From Pistricoccus aurantiacus (lineage in GTDB: Bacteria; Pseudomonadota; Gammaproteobacteria; Pseudomonadales; Halomonadaceae), in assembly GCF_007954585.1 (NCBI RefSeq), contig NZ_CP042382.1:2728001-2792000 (forward strand): DNA of 64,000 nt, given 5' to 3'. Below the pieces are notes generated by a model, which saw only the letters and a list, made by a program, of their open reading frames with translations, had not been told where the DNA came from and did not search any database. Below are positions 16,819 through 26,107 of the stretch, piece after piece. Numbering within the stretch: the stretch's first letter is position 1; every line of letters begins with the position of its first letter. A program made the position numbers and the translations under genes.

Positions 16819-17859
16819 GTGAACGAACTGCGTATTACCCAACCCGACGACTGGCACCTGCATTTACGTGACGAAGATGCATTGAAAGCGGTGCTGCCGT
16901 ATACCGCTCGCCAGTGCGGGCGAGCCATCATCATGCCCAACCTGACCCCGCCGGTGACGACGCTTGAAGCTGCCAGTGGTTATCGCGAAAGGATCCTTGC
17001 CGCCTTGCCGGAAGGCAGCGATTTCGAACCGCTGATGACGCTCTACCTGACGGATCACACCGGCGCCGATGAAGTAGAAAAAGCCTGGCAAAGCGGCATC
17101 GTTCATGCGGTGAAACTCTATCCTGCCGGCGCCACCACCAATTCCGCCTCAGGGGTGACGAACATTCGCCATTGCGACGCGGCCTTGAGCGCCATGGAGG
17201 CGCTCGGTATGCCGCTTCTGGTGCACGGCGAAGTCACCGCGCCCGGGGTCGATATCTTCGATCGTGAAGCGGTATTCATCGAAGAGGTCATGGAGCCATT
17301 GCTTGAGCGTCATCCGAATCTCAGGGTGGTGTTCGAGCATATCACCACCGTTGACGCAGTCGCGTTCGTCGAGCGGGCGCCGGCGAATATTGGGGCGACG
17401 ATTACCGCGCATCACCTGCTGTTCAACCGCAATCACATGTTGGTAGGGGGCGTTCGCCCGCATTATTTCTGTTTGCCGATCCTGAAGCGGGAAACCCATC
17501 GCGCCGCCCTGCTCAAGGCCGCCACCAGCGGTTCGCCGAAGTTTTTCCTGGGCACCGACAGCGCTCCTCATCGTCGGCAGGACAAGGAAGCCGCCTCTGG
17601 CTGTGCCGGTGCCTTCACCGCGCCAGCCGCCATCGAGCTTTATGCTACCGCCTTCGACCAAGCGGGAGCCCTGGACAAGCTCGAAGGATTCGCCAGCCAT
17701 TTCGGCGCGGATTTCTACGGTCTGCCGCGCAACTCGCGAACTTTGACCCTCCGGCGGGAATCCTGGCGCATGCCGGAGACGCTGGCCTATGCCGGCGATG
17801 ATTGCATCGTTCCCTTGATGGCCGGTGAGTCCATTCCCTGGAAGCTGGTGCAGGACTAG
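16819..17859 (+). CDS. pyrC: Dihydroorotase (class II)
   Basis: A 346-residue PyrC, the third step of pyrimidine synthesis (carbamoyl aspartate to dihydroorotate). The zinc-binding HLHLRD is at residues 14-19, the carbamylated lysine motif is HAVKLYPAG, and FEHITT and [12 protein letters not shown] carry further metal ligands. The last Asp ligand is in FLGTDSAPH. The start is a GTG at 16819 after CAGGCAGG. Intact and of normal length. The next gene starts 11 bp downstream and may be cotranscribed. Confidence 0.95.
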   Translation: MNELRITQPDDWHLHLRDEDALKAVLPYTARQCGRAIIMPNLTPPVTTLEAASGYRERILAALPEGSDFEPLMTLYLTDHTGADEVEKAWQSGIVHAVKLYPAGATTNSASGVTNIRHCDAALSAMEALGMPLLVHGEVTAPGVDIFDREAVFIEEVMEPLLERHPNLRVVFEHITTVDAVAFVERAPANIGATITAHHLLFNRNHMLVGGVRPHYFCLPILKRETHRAALLKAATSGSPKFFLGTDSAPHRRQDKEAASGCAGAFTAPAAIELYATAFDQAGALDKLEGFASHFGADFYGLPRNSRTLTLRRESWRMPETLAYAGDDCIVPLMAGESIPWKLVQD

Positions 17860-17870
17860 GAGCATTTTCC

Positions 17871-18668
17871 ATGAAGTCTCGAAGCCAGGCACGCCCCGCC
17901 AAGGCAGATGAAGACCGGCTGAACGCGGCTGGCCTGTCCCTCAAGCGCAAGGTGGTGTCCGTCCTGGCCGCTGCCTTTCTGACGGCACTGGCTTTCGTTT
18001 TTCTGTTTACCGGTTATCTGGAGGGAGGGGCCTTCGTCAGCATGTTGACTCTGGCCTTTGGCACCGGCCTGGTCTTGCTGGTGTGGAACCGTATAGAGCA
18101 GTTCACCTTGTTCGGTAGCGAGATCAAGCTGCGCCGCCTGGCCCACCAAGCGGAAGACATGCTGTCCGGGCTTGATGAAAGTCGCGTCGATGTCTATCGC
18201 ACCATGCTGCGGTTGACCGACGGCGCGTTGGAAACCCAGTCGCCGGGGGTGAAGATTCCCGCCGAGACTTTCCGGGTTGACGCTATACAGGATGAACCGA
18301 TTCAGGCATTGGTCGGCCTTTTGCGATCCATCGAGCGTGCCGAATTGATCGATCGGCTCGCCGATGACATCGCTGATGTTGCCGACAAGGCGATTGAACG
18401 GACGACGGATTCGTTGAAGCAGCGCGATGGGCATTTTCGTCAAGCTCTTGATGACGCTCGCATCGAGAATTCGCCAGGAGAGATCGCGGGGTTTTATACA
18501 CGCTGGGCGCGAAGCGGTATCGGAAATGGCGAAGCCGACTCTTCGCGGGCTCATGGCTTGATGGCTGGCCCCCTGGACCGCTCGGTGGCACTAACGCAAT
18601 TAGAGGAGTTGTTGCGATACCGAGAAATGGCGAAAGCGCTGCGTAAAAGTCCACCCGAATCGTCATGA
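17871..18668 (+). CDS. Membrane protein of unknown function
   Basis: A 265-residue protein. After a basic N-terminus come two transmembrane helices (about residues 24-45 and 52-72: VVSVLAAAFLTALAFVFLFT and FVSMLTLAFGTGLVLLVW). A long cytosolic helical region rich in Glu, Arg and Leu follows (ADDIADVADKAIERTTDSLKQ). No family motif is recognised. It follows pyrC by 11 bp. A strong hairpin terminator lies 48 bp after its stop. Confidence 0.65.
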   Translation: MKSRSQARPAKADEDRLNAAGLSLKRKVVSVLAAAFLTALAFVFLFTGYLEGGAFVSMLTLAFGTGLVLLVWNRIEQFTLFGSEIKLRRLAHQAEDMLSGLDESRVDVYRTMLRLTDGALETQSPGVKIPAETFRVDAIQDEPIQALVGLLRSIERAELIDRLADDIADVADKAIERTTDSLKQRDGHFRQALDDARIENSPGEIAGFYTRWARSGIGNGEADSSRAHGLMAGPLDRSVALTQLEELLRYREMAKALRKSPPESS

Positions 18669-18715
18669 CCTCGAGGTCGTCTGCCAGACCATCAGATCGA
18701 GAAAGACCAACAACG

Positions 18716-18754
18716 AAAAACCGCCACGTCGGATCGTCCCGAGTGGCGGTTTTC
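18716..18754. terminator. Bidirectional intrinsic terminator
   Basis: AAAACCGCCAC and GTGGCGGTTTT flank a 15-base loop region, with A and T tracts on the two sides. The hairpin can end transcription of the upstream membrane-protein gene on the + strand and of tRNA-Pro on the minus strand, where it lies 10 bases past the CCA end. Confidence 0.8.
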
Positions 18755-18763
18755 TTGTGTTTT

Positions 18764-18840
18764 TGGTCGGGGCGATAGGATTCGAACCTACGACCTCTGC
18801 AACCCCATTGCAGCGCGCTACCAAGCTGCGCCACGCCCCG
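18764..18840 (-). tRNA. tRNA-Pro (anticodon GGG)
   Basis: The minus strand folds as a 77-nt tRNA. The acceptor arm CGGGGCG (18840-18834) pairs with CGCCCCG (18774-18768), followed by the discriminator A and an encoded CCA. The D arm contains GGCGCAGCTTGGTAGCGC. The anticodon stem CTGCA/TGCAG encloses the loop ATGGGGT, with anticodon GGG. The T arm carries GGTTCGAATCC. The gene stands alone between converging neighbours; a terminator follows. Confidence 0.95.
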
Positions 18841-19005
18841 TACCGTGTTTTCGGTCAGCGGTGTGCCCGAGAACGAGGCGTATACTACCTCGGGCTTGGA
18901 GAAATGAAAAGAGCTTTGTGCTTTTCCATCAGTCGCTTGCCACCGATAGGTCGGTTTCCTCAGATTCGGATAAAATAAACATTTTGTCTCATTAAGGGGC
19001 GTTTC

Positions 19006-19371
19006 ATGCCATTGATTGCAGGAATGAGTCTGTTGCTGATTTGTCAGTTTCTGGGGGAGCTGGTGGTTCGAAGCTTCGCATTACCGGTACCGGGGCCGGT
19101 GATGGGAATGCTGATTCTATTGATCGGCCTGATGATCAACGGTCGAGTGCCTGATTCGCTGCGTAAGGCCGGTGAGGGGCTACTTCGCTATCTCACGCTG
19201 CTATTCGTACCCGCTGGCGTGGGGGTCATGGTGCACTCTGATCTGATACGCGCGGATTTCTGGACGCTGGTCATTACTCTGATTCTCTCTACGGCGGTGA
19301 CTCTGGGGGTCACCGGGAAGGTCATGAATTGGCTGGTCAAACGGCTCGAATCCAGAGGAGGGCGACCATGA
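19006..19371 (+). CDS. CidA/LrgA-family membrane protein
   Basis: A 121-residue holin-like protein with four hydrophobic helices. The family motif LPVPGPVMGMLILLIGL is at residues about 26-42, and RYLTLLFVPAGVGVMVHSD follows. LrgA/CidA proteins act with LrgB/CidB partners in murein-hydrolase control or pyruvate uptake in other bacteria; the role here is not known. RBS AAGGGG is correctly spaced. Its stop overlaps the start of the next gene (ATGA). Confidence 0.9.
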   Translation: MPLIAGMSLLLICQFLGELVVRSFALPVPGPVMGMLILLIGLMINGRVPDSLRKAGEGLLRYLTLLFVPAGVGVMVHSDLIRADFWTLVITLILSTAVTLGVTGKVMNWLVKRLESRGGRP

Positions 19372-20096
19372 ACATCGTCGTGCTGGATCAGCTGTGGGTT
19401 TATCTTTCCGGTAATCCGCTCCTTTCCCTGCTGGTTACATTGCTGGCTTTTCTACTGGCAAGTCATGTCAATCGCTGGAGTGGCGGCTCGACGTTATTAC
19501 ATCCGGTGATCGTTTCCGTGGCGCTGCTGATTCTGTTTTTGCTCGCCACTGGTATCGATTACGCCACCTATTTCAAAGGCGCCCAGTTCATTCACTTTTT
19601 ACTGGGGCCGGCGACGGTGGCTTTGGCAATCCCTCTCTACGACCATAGGGAGCGAGTGCGTAAGCTGCTGTGGCCAATTTTGATCAGCTGTGTAGCAGGG
19701 GTCGTTACTGCCTCGCTTTCCAGCCTGGGTATTGCGTTGTTGATGGGCGCCAGTCGCGAAACCCTGCTGAGCCTGGCGACCAAATCCGTGACGTCGCCCA
19801 TTGCCATGGGTATCGCGGAGCAGTTGGGAGGGATTCCGGCGTTGGCGGCAGGGCTTGTGCTGTTGACCGGTTCCGTCGGTTGCGCCCTCGGCCCTTGGCT
19901 GTTTCGGTGGCTCGGGATTCGCGATCCGGCGGTCAGGGGGTTCACTATGGGGCTGGCGGCGCACGGGTTTGGCACCGCTTATTGCTTTGCATCCATCGGT
20001 GCGGTGGCAGGCGCTTTTGCCGGACTTTCCATGGGGCTGACCGGGCTGCTTACCGCATTTGTCCTGCCGGTGCTCGTCGGCATGCTGAACATATAG
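19368..20096 (+). CDS. LrgB/CidB-family membrane protein
   Basis: A 242-residue polytopic membrane protein and partner of the preceding LrgA-like protein. Family sequences are clear: FIHFLLGPATVALAIPLYDH, TKSVTSPIAMGIAEQLGG, VLLTGSVGCALGPWLFR and AAHGFGTAY. The start MNIVVLDQLW at 19368 overlaps the upstream stop. It is separated from coxB by about 190 bp that contain a nested inverted repeat. Confidence 0.9.
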   Translation: MNIVVLDQLWVYLSGNPLLSLLVTLLAFLLASHVNRWSGGSTLLHPVIVSVALLILFLLATGIDYATYFKGAQFIHFLLGPATVALAIPLYDHRERVRKLLWPILISCVAGVVTASLSSLGIALLMGASRETLLSLATKSVTSPIAMGIAEQLGGIPALAAGLVLLTGSVGCALGPWLFRWLGIRDPAVRGFTMGLAAHGFGTAYCFASIGAVAGAFAGLSMGLTGLLTAFVLPVLVGMLNI

Positions 20097-20100
20097 TGCA

Positions 20101-20145
20101 TGACTATAACCTAACGTTTGTCAAGCAGACTAACGTTGATAGTCA
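20101..20145 (+). promoter_or_regulatory. Nested inverted repeat between lrgB and coxB
   Basis: TGACTAT (20101-20107) and ATAGTCA (20139-20145) form outer arms around two copies of CTAACGTT (20111-20118 and 20130-20137), whose AACGTT core is itself palindromic. No T tract follows, so this is not an obvious terminator. It could be a regulator site for coxB, whose ATG is 141 bp downstream. Function inferred only. Confidence 0.4.
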
Positions 20146-20285
20146 TTCTCCAAGAAAGCTCCTACCTTGCATTAAGGGAAGCGAATTTTGCTTCGGCCTG
20201 GGAAATTGCGACAAGGACGTCGTGGCTATCGGAAATACAACAATTCGAGTGATGGAAGCACCCGGTTTAGAGAGAGGAGGAGGCA

Positions 20286-21401
20286 ATGCACAAACGGCTT
20301 GCCTGGGGGATTGCGGTTACCGGTGGCATGAGTCCGGCTTCCATTACACTTGCCAGCGGTTGGAACATGCCGGTGGGGGTGACGGAGGTCAGTCGAGAAA
20401 TTTATTCCTTGCATATGCTGATCTTCTGGATCTGCGTGGTCATCGGCGTCTTGGTGTTCGGCGTGATGTTCTATTCCCTGTATCGCTATCGCCGCTCCAA
20501 GGGCGCCAAAGCGGCGAATTTTCACGAAAATACCGTTGTGGAGATATTCTGGACCGCCATCCCCCTGCTGATTCTCGTGGCGATGGCCGTGCCGGCGACG
20601 GCAACGCTGAAAAAAATGTATGACGCCTCGGAGTCCGAGATCGACATCATGATTACCGGACATCAGTGGCGCTGGCAGTATGCCTATCTCAATAATGAAG
20701 TGGATTTCTTTTCCAATATCACTACCCCTGCGGAACAGATTTCCGGTACCGAGAGCAAGACCGAACATTATCTTCTCGAGGTCGATCAACCCTTGGTGCT
20801 ACCGATAGATCGCAAGGTAAGACTCTTGATGACGTCCGCGGATGTCATTCATTCCTGGTGGGTACCCGAACTCGGCATCAAGAAGGATGCGGTGCCAGGA
20901 TACGTCAATGAGGCCTGGGTGCAGATAGACGAGCCGGGTATCTATCGCGGCCAATGCGCCGAGCTATGCGGCAAGAATCACGGTTTCATGCCCGCGGTGG
21001 TCAAGGCGGTCGAGCAGGAGGAATTCGAAAGTTGGTTGGCGGCACGAGAAGAAGAAACCGCTGCTGCGAGCAGTGGTATCGATCGTGAGTGGGGGTTGGA
21101 TGAATTGATGGAGCGTGGCGAACAAGTCTACAACTCGGTTTGCGCCGCTTGCCACATGCCGGATGGAACCGGCAACCCGCCGACGTTTCCGGCACTGGCA
21201 GGAAATACCGAGCTGATGAACGATTTGGATCGGCATATCAATACGGTACTCAACGGAGTATCCGGCTCGGCGATGCCGGCTTTCGCGGGAAACTTCAATC
21301 CGATTGAGCTGGCGGCGGTCATTACCTATGAGCGTAATGCCTGGGGTGAGGCCTCTGGCGAGGTGATACAGCCAAAGGATATTCAAGCATTGCTGAAATA
21401 A
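20286..21401 (+). CDS. coxB: Cytochrome c oxidase subunit II with fused cytochrome c domain
   Basis: A 371-residue subunit of a caa3/aa3-type terminal oxidase in the cytoplasmic membrane. A signal or helix region precedes two transmembrane helices (about 38-60 and 80-105). The periplasmic cupredoxin domain carries the CuA ligands ([12 protein letters not shown] and [14 protein letters not shown]). An extra C-terminal class I cytochrome c domain has CAACH (heme binding) and an axial Met in SAMPAF. RBS GAGGAGGAGG is strong. First gene of the oxidase cluster. Confidence 0.94.
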   Translation: MHKRLAWGIAVTGGMSPASITLASGWNMPVGVTEVSREIYSLHMLIFWICVVIGVLVFGVMFYSLYRYRRSKGAKAANFHENTVVEIFWTAIPLLILVAMAVPATATLKKMYDASESEIDIMITGHQWRWQYAYLNNEVDFFSNITTPAEQISGTESKTEHYLLEVDQPLVLPIDRKVRLLMTSADVIHSWWVPELGIKKDAVPGYVNEAWVQIDEPGIYRGQCAELCGKNHGFMPAVVKAVEQEEFESWLAAREEETAAASSGIDREWGLDELMERGEQVYNSVCAACHMPDGTGNPPTFPALAGNTELMNDLDRHINTVLNGVSGSAMPAFAGNFNPIELAAVITYERNAWGEASGEVIQPKDIQALLK

Positions 21402-21456
21402 CCGGCGATACGACACAGATTTGCCTCGGGCCAACTCTATTATCAGGAGGTCTCCA

Positions 21457-23094
21457 ATGACTCCCAAGCTTCCTCCCCGACCGACGCTCGAGCATAGCCA
21501 GGGTGCTACCGCTGCGGGTACCGTCGATACTCACGAGCGCCACTATACAAGCGGTCCGCTACGCTGGTTGCTGACGACGAATCACAAGGAAATCGGCACC
21601 TTGTATCTGCTGTTTTCCCTGACTATGTTCTTTGTCGGTGGCATCATGGCAATGCTGATTCGCGCGGAACTCTTTCAGCCCGGGCTGCAGTTGATCGAGC
21701 CGGAATTCTTTAACCAAATGACCACCATGCATGGGCTGATCATGATTTTCGGCGCGGTCATGCCTGGATTCGTGGGTCTGGCCAACTGGATGATACCGCT
21801 GCAGATAGGTGCGCCGGACATGGCGCTGCCGAGGCTCAACAACTTCAGTTTCTGGCTATTGCCGGTGGCCTTCCTGCTGCTGCTTTCCACTATGTTCATG
21901 CCTGGCGGTGGCCCCAATTTTGGCTGGACTGCCTACGCGCCTCTATCCACCACCTATGCGCCGCCTTCGACGACTTTCTTCATTCTGGCCCTGCATATCG
22001 CGGGCATCAGTTCCATTCTTGGCGCGATCAATATCATCGCCACCATCCTCAATCTGCGTGCGCCGGGCATGCGTCTGATGGACATGCCGATGTTCGTCTG
22101 GACCTGGTTGATCACCGCTTTCCTGCTGATTCTGGTAATGCCGGTGCTGGCCGGGGCGATTACCATGCTGCTGCTGGATATCAACTTCGGCACCAGCTTC
22201 TTCAGTGCCGCGGGAGGAGGTGATCCGGTCCTGTACCAGCATCTGTTCTGGTTCTTCGGCCATCCGGAGGTCTATATCATGATCCTGCCTTCTTTCGGCA
22301 TCGTGTCCGCTATCGTGCCAACCTTCGCGCGCAAACCCTTGTTCGGTTATGCCTCGATGGTGTACGCCACTGTCGCCATCGCATTACTGTCATTTCTGGT
22401 ATGGGCGCATCACATGTTTTCCGTCGGTCTGCCGCTGGCGGCGGAGCTATTCTTCATGTACACCACCATGCTGATCGCCATACCCACCGGGGTCAAAGTA
22501 TTCAACTGGGTTACCACGCTGTTTCGTGGCTCGATCACCTTCGAAACCCCCATGCTTTTTGCCTTGGCGTTTATCGTGCTATTCACTATCGGCGGGTTTT
22601 CCGGCTTGATGCTGGCGATCGTGCCGGCGGATTTCCAGTATCACGATACCTATTTCGTGGTGGCGCATTTTCATTACGTTCTAGTGCCCGGAGCGGTCTT
22701 TTCGATCATGGCGGCGGCTTATTACTGGCTGCCTAAATGGACCGGCCACTATCCTGACGAACGCTTGGGCCGCTGGCATTTCTGGCTTTCGGTCATCGGC
22801 GTCAATCTCTTGTTTTTTCCCATGCATTTTGCGGGACTGGCGGGTATGCCAAGACGCATTCCGGATTACGCGTTGCAGTTTACCGACTTCAACGTGGCGG
22901 CAAGCCTGGGTGGCTTCCTGTTCGGGGCGTCACAGCTATTATTCGTGTGGGTGGTCATAAAATGTGTGCGGGGCGGCGTGAAAGCGCCGGCCAGGGCGTG
23001 GGAGGGCGCCCATGACCTGGAGTGGAGTGTACCGAGCCCAGCGCCGCTGCACACCTTCGAAACCCCACCCAAGTTTCAGCGCCAGCACCATTGA
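21457..23094 (+). CDS. coxA: Cytochrome c oxidase subunit I
   Basis: A 545-residue heme-copper oxidase catalytic subunit with about 12 transmembrane helices. [14 protein letters not shown] opens the domain, TMHGLIMIF holds the low-spin heme His, [15 protein letters not shown] the CuB His and cross-linked Tyr, WAHHMFSVG the other two CuB His, and [14 protein letters not shown] the heme a3/a His pair. The start [10 protein letters not shown] was chosen for the AGGAGG seven bases upstream. It oxidises cytochrome c and reduces O2 to water while pumping protons. Confidence 0.96.
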   Translation: MTPKLPPRPTLEHSQGATAAGTVDTHERHYTSGPLRWLLTTNHKEIGTLYLLFSLTMFFVGGIMAMLIRAELFQPGLQLIEPEFFNQMTTMHGLIMIFGAVMPGFVGLANWMIPLQIGAPDMALPRLNNFSFWLLPVAFLLLLSTMFMPGGGPNFGWTAYAPLSTTYAPPSTTFFILALHIAGISSILGAINIIATILNLRAPGMRLMDMPMFVWTWLITAFLLILVMPVLAGAITMLLLDINFGTSFFSAAGGGDPVLYQHLFWFFGHPEVYIMILPSFGIVSAIVPTFARKPLFGYASMVYATVAIALLSFLVWAHHMFSVGLPLAAELFFMYTTMLIAIPTGVKVFNWVTTLFRGSITFETPMLFALAFIVLFTIGGFSGLMLAIVPADFQYHDTYFVVAHFHYVLVPGAVFSIMAAAYYWLPKWTGHYPDERLGRWHFWLSVIGVNLLFFPMHFAGLAGMPRRIPDYALQFTDFNVAASLGGFLFGASQLLFVWVVIKCVRGGVKAPARAWEGAHDLEWSVPSPAPLHTFETPPKFQRQHH

Positions 23095-23116
23095 TGAAAA
23101 AACGGGGAGATTGGCG

Positions 23117-23704
23117 ATGACGTCGGTCAACAGGACGGTCCTGAAGCTGTTGCTTGTGCTGGTTGCCATGAGTGTTTTTACCGTGGCGCTGGTGCCGCTA
23201 TACAATGTGTTCTGCCAGATCACCGGGCTCAACGGTAAAGCCGCCAGTCAACCGCAAGGGCTGGTGCAGGAAAATATCGATGACGCCCGCTTTGTCACGG
23301 TGCAGTTCATCGCCCGTACCGGCCAGGGACTGCCCTGGAAACTGGTGCCTATGAATCCGCAGGTGCGTGTCCATCCCGGCCAGGCTTACGAGGTGAATTT
23401 CGCCTTTACCAACTATGGCAGCCAGGCCCGCTATGGCCGTGCGGTGCCGAGTGTCAGCCCGCCGGAGGCTTCGCTGCATCTGCGCAAGGTCACTTGCTTC
23501 TGCTTCGCGGAACAGCGGCTGGAAGCCGGGGAGCAGCTTGAGTTGCCGTTGGTGTTCCAGCTTTCCAAGGATCTGCCGGACAGCATTCATACCGTGACTC
23601 TGGCTTATACACTTTACCCCAGCCATTCTTACACAATGACGGAAACATCCGACCTGTCGACAATCTCCTATGCAGCCGAATTACCCAAAATAACAGCGCT
23701 TTAA
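23117..23704 (+). CDS. ctaG: Cytochrome c oxidase assembly protein CtaG/Cox11
   Basis: A 195-residue copper chaperone that builds the CuB centre of subunit I. It has a single N-terminal membrane anchor (VLKLLLVLVAMSVFTVALVPL) and a periplasmic immunoglobulin-like domain with the copper-binding KVTCFCFAEQ motif. YNVFCQITGLNG near the anchor is conserved in Cox11. The start at 23117 was chosen for GGGGAGA upstream; it lies 22 bp after coxA. Confidence 0.93.
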   Translation: MTSVNRTVLKLLLVLVAMSVFTVALVPLYNVFCQITGLNGKAASQPQGLVQENIDDARFVTVQFIARTGQGLPWKLVPMNPQVRVHPGQAYEVNFAFTNYGSQARYGRAVPSVSPPEASLHLRKVTCFCFAEQRLEAGEQLELPLVFQLSKDLPDSIHTVTLAYTLYPSHSYTMTETSDLSTISYAAELPKITAL

Positions 23705-23724
23705 ACAGGTTCAGGAGGTGACAT

Positions 23725-24585
23725 ATGAGCGGCAGCTATTACGTGCCCGCAAGCAGCAAGTGGCCGGTTCTAGCAGGAGTGGCGCTTGGCATCCTGATGT
23801 TCGGCATCGCCAGTTGGCTGGTGTTCGGTACTTTCGGCTCGGTGTTTTTCGCGCTAGGCGTGCTGTGCTTGCTCACCGTCATGGGCTTCTGGTTTCGCGA
23901 TGTGATACGCGAATCCAAGCGTGGGCTTTACAGCGCTCAAATGGACCGCTCCTTTCGCTGGGGCATGGCCTGGTTCATCATCTCCGAAATTATGTTTTTT
24001 GCCGCCTTCTTCGGTGCCTTGTTTTACGTGAGGGTCTTTGCCGTTCCCTGGCTCGATGGAGAGGGGGAAAAGGGGGTTGCCGCTTTGCTATGGCCGGATT
24101 TCACCGCCAGCTGGCCTTTGATGAATCCGCCGGATAGCGCGGTACAAGGCCCCCGAGAGGTGGTCAGTCCTTGGCAGTTGCCTCTGGTCAATACGCTGTT
24201 TCTGGTGACTTCCAGTATTACCTTGACGATTGCTCATGAGGCGCTGAAAGAGGGTTACCGCAAGACCGCCCGCCATTGGCTGTTGGGTACGGTATTGCTC
24301 GGGGGGTGTTTTCTACTGGTTCAGGGGTTTGAATACTACGAGGCTTATCATCATTACGGCATCACCCTGCAGGCGGGAATCTATGGTTCGACATTCTTTC
24401 TTCTCACCGGCTTTCACGGGGCGCACGTGACCATCGGTGCCATCATTCTGACGATCATGCTCATCCGTCTGACCCGAGGCGATTTTTCGCCGGAGCAGCA
24501 TTTCGGTTTCGAGGCCGCTGCCTGGTATTGGCATTTCGTGGACGTGGTATGGCTGGGGCTGTTTATCTTCGTCTATGTCGTATAG
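23725..24585 (+). CDS. coxC: Cytochrome c oxidase subunit III
   Basis: A 286-residue seven-helix membrane protein. Characteristic segments are WGMAWFIISEIMFFAAFFGALFY, FEYYEAYHHYGITLQAGIYGSTFF, GFHGAHVTIGAIILTIML and AAWYWHFVDVVWLGLFIFVYVV. Subunit III stabilises proton pumping by subunit I. RBS AGGAGG precedes the ATG at 23725. It closes the coxB-coxA-ctaG-coxC block and converges with a small membrane-protein gene. Confidence 0.95.
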   Translation: MSGSYYVPASSKWPVLAGVALGILMFGIASWLVFGTFGSVFFALGVLCLLTVMGFWFRDVIRESKRGLYSAQMDRSFRWGMAWFIISEIMFFAAFFGALFYVRVFAVPWLDGEGEKGVAALLWPDFTASWPLMNPPDSAVQGPREVVSPWQLPLVNTLFLVTSSITLTIAHEALKEGYRKTARHWLLGTVLLGGCFLLVQGFEYYEAYHHYGITLQAGIYGSTFFLLTGFHGAHVTIGAIILTIMLIRLTRGDFSPEQHFGFEAAAWYWHFVDVVWLGLFIFVYVV

Positions 24586-24593
24586 GCAGGTTC

Positions 24594-24785
24594 TTACTGA
24601 CCGAGACCCGCCCAGAAGAATCCATAAAAAAGTGTCAGGAGCAAAGCGGCGGCCAGGCTTACCCGGACTTTCAATGAGGTCAGCAAGCGACGAGAAGAGC
24701 TGTCGTCCTTGATGAGAAAACCGGCGCCGGCCATCAGGCTGATGAACATGGCGATAAATAGCAAGATGATAAGTGCCTTTAACAT
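24594..24785 (-). CDS. Twin-transmembrane protein, DUF2909 type
   Basis: A 63-residue protein with two helices: ALIILLFIAMFISLMAGAGFL and VSLAAALLLTLFYGFFWAGL, joined by a short charged loop (KDDSSSRRLLTSLKVR). This matches the small DUF2909 twin-transmembrane proteins found beside cytochrome oxidase genes in Pseudomonas and Halomonas relatives. It is convergent with coxC and divergent from the SURF1 gene. Function unknown, probably linked to the oxidase. Confidence 0.8.
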   Translation of the reverse strand: MLKALIILLFIAMFISLMAGAGFLIKDDSSSRRLLTSLKVRVSLAAALLLTLFYGFFWAGLGQ

Positions 24786-24896
24786 GAGTGTTTCCTGGCC
24801 AATAGATTAAGTAAGCATAGTTGAAACACGATAGTCTCAAAGAAACCGTGTACCAATAAAGCAAGTTTCGATAGGCCGTATCCAGGTGAAGACTTC

Positions 24897-25589
24897 ATGA
24901 TGGTCAAACGGCATTTTTTCTGGTGGTTGGGCTGGTGCCTGCTCATCCTGCTGGGAACAGGATTAGGGAGCTGGCAGTGGCAGCGTGCCGTGAATAAGCA
25001 AGCGTATCTGATGCAGTTGGAAAGTGCCCCGTCGCTGGATACGCCGAAACGGTTGCCGGTTCAAGGCGCCGAGATTCTGCTGAGGGGGCGCTATCTTGCG
25101 AATGGCACCCTATGGCTCGACAATCGTGTTCACGATGGCCGCCTTGGTGTCGCGGCACTGACGCCTTTTCAAAGTCATGACGGACGTCTGTGGCTGATCG
25201 AGCGTGGTTTTGTCGCCACAGGCCCGGTACGAGAGGATCCCATGATTGAAACGCCGTCCCGGCAGGTCAGGATTCGTGGTCGCTGGCAATCCGCCGAAAG
25301 CGCGCCTTGGGTCTATGATGATCGGCGCGTCGGTGATCGGCTGCAGCGTATCGACCTGGCGGCCTGGTCTTCTCTAGGAAACTTTGCCTTTGCCGGATGG
25401 ATTCATCTCGAGAAGGGACCGGGCCGCCTGATTCCCTGGTGGAAACCTAATGTCATGCCGCCCAGCCGTCATCGTGCCTATGCGTTTCAGTGGTGGGGAT
25501 TGGCACTAGCCGCGCTGATTGTCATGTTGGCGGGTGTCAGACGCATGAGGCGTGAGCCGGCGGGCTCGTCGCCAAGGAGCCGCTTATGA
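24897..25589 (+). CDS. SURF1-family oxidase assembly protein
   Basis: A 230-residue inner-membrane protein with a helix at each end (FFWWLGWCLLILLGTGLGSW and WWGLALAALIVMLAGV) and a periplasmic domain, the SURF1/Shy1 layout. GLGSWQWQRAVNKQAYL and RLIPWWKPNVMPPSRHRAYAFQWW are family sequences. SURF1 assists heme a insertion into subunit I. The next gene overlaps it by four bases. Confidence 0.9.
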   Translation: MMVKRHFFWWLGWCLLILLGTGLGSWQWQRAVNKQAYLMQLESAPSLDTPKRLPVQGAEILLRGRYLANGTLWLDNRVHDGRLGVAALTPFQSHDGRLWLIERGFVATGPVREDPMIETPSRQVRIRGRWQSAESAPWVYDDRRVGDRLQRIDLAAWSSLGNFAFAGWIHLEKGPGRLIPWWKPNVMPPSRHRAYAFQWWGLALAALIVMLAGVRRMRREPAGSSPRSRL

Positions 25590-26107
25590 CGTTTCGCAAT
25601 CGGCAGCGATTGAAGCTGATGGTTCTGATCGCGGTTTTTTTTCTGCCGTTACTTGGCGCCTGGGGGATGCTGCACTGGCAGGCCGGAATACCCGCTGGGC
25701 GTACTGCTCACGGCCAGCTTATGCCACCCGTACCACCGTTGAGCGAATGGCCCCTGGCTGACAAATTGCCGATATCGGACGGACAGGCCTGGTGGCTGGT
25801 ATTCGACTGCGAGGCTGATTGCAAGAAGCGAGCGGATCAGTGGTGGCGCATGCATCGTGCATTAGGGCGCCAGGCGGATCGCGTTACCCGTCTTCGTATA
25901 GGTGGCAATGCCGAGGCGCTTCCCGGAGGGAATACTACAAGATGGTCGGCCTTGCCGGACTGGCGAGACTCATCGGTTTTGTGGATATTAGACCCCCAAG
26001 GAAGGGTGGTGCTTGCCTATCCTGAGAGTATCGAGCCCGCAGCGGTACTCGAGGATATGGAGCAGCTTTTGAAAGTAAATCCAGGGATGGAGCGTCATGG
26101 AACTTGA
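25586..26107 (+). CDS. Membrane-anchored protein of the oxidase assembly cluster
   Basis: A 173-residue protein with one N-terminal helix (LMVLIAVFFLPLLGAWGML) and a periplasmic part. WWLVFDCEADCKK carries a C-x3-C pair (C75, C79) like the copper-binding cysteines of SCO proteins, and SSVLWILDPQGRVVLAYP looks like a thioredoxin-fold strand. It is overlapped by SURF1 upstream and ctaA downstream, so it is translationally coupled to both. It may be a degenerate SCO/thioredoxin-like assembly factor; this is inferred from context and the cysteine pair. Confidence 0.7.
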   Translation: MTFRNRQRLKLMVLIAVFFLPLLGAWGMLHWQAGIPAGRTAHGQLMPPVPPLSEWPLADKLPISDGQAWWLVFDCEADCKKRADQWWRMHRALGRQADRVTRLRIGGNAEALPGGNTTRWSALPDWRDSSVLWILDPQGRVVLAYPESIEPAAVLEDMEQLLKVNPGMERHGT

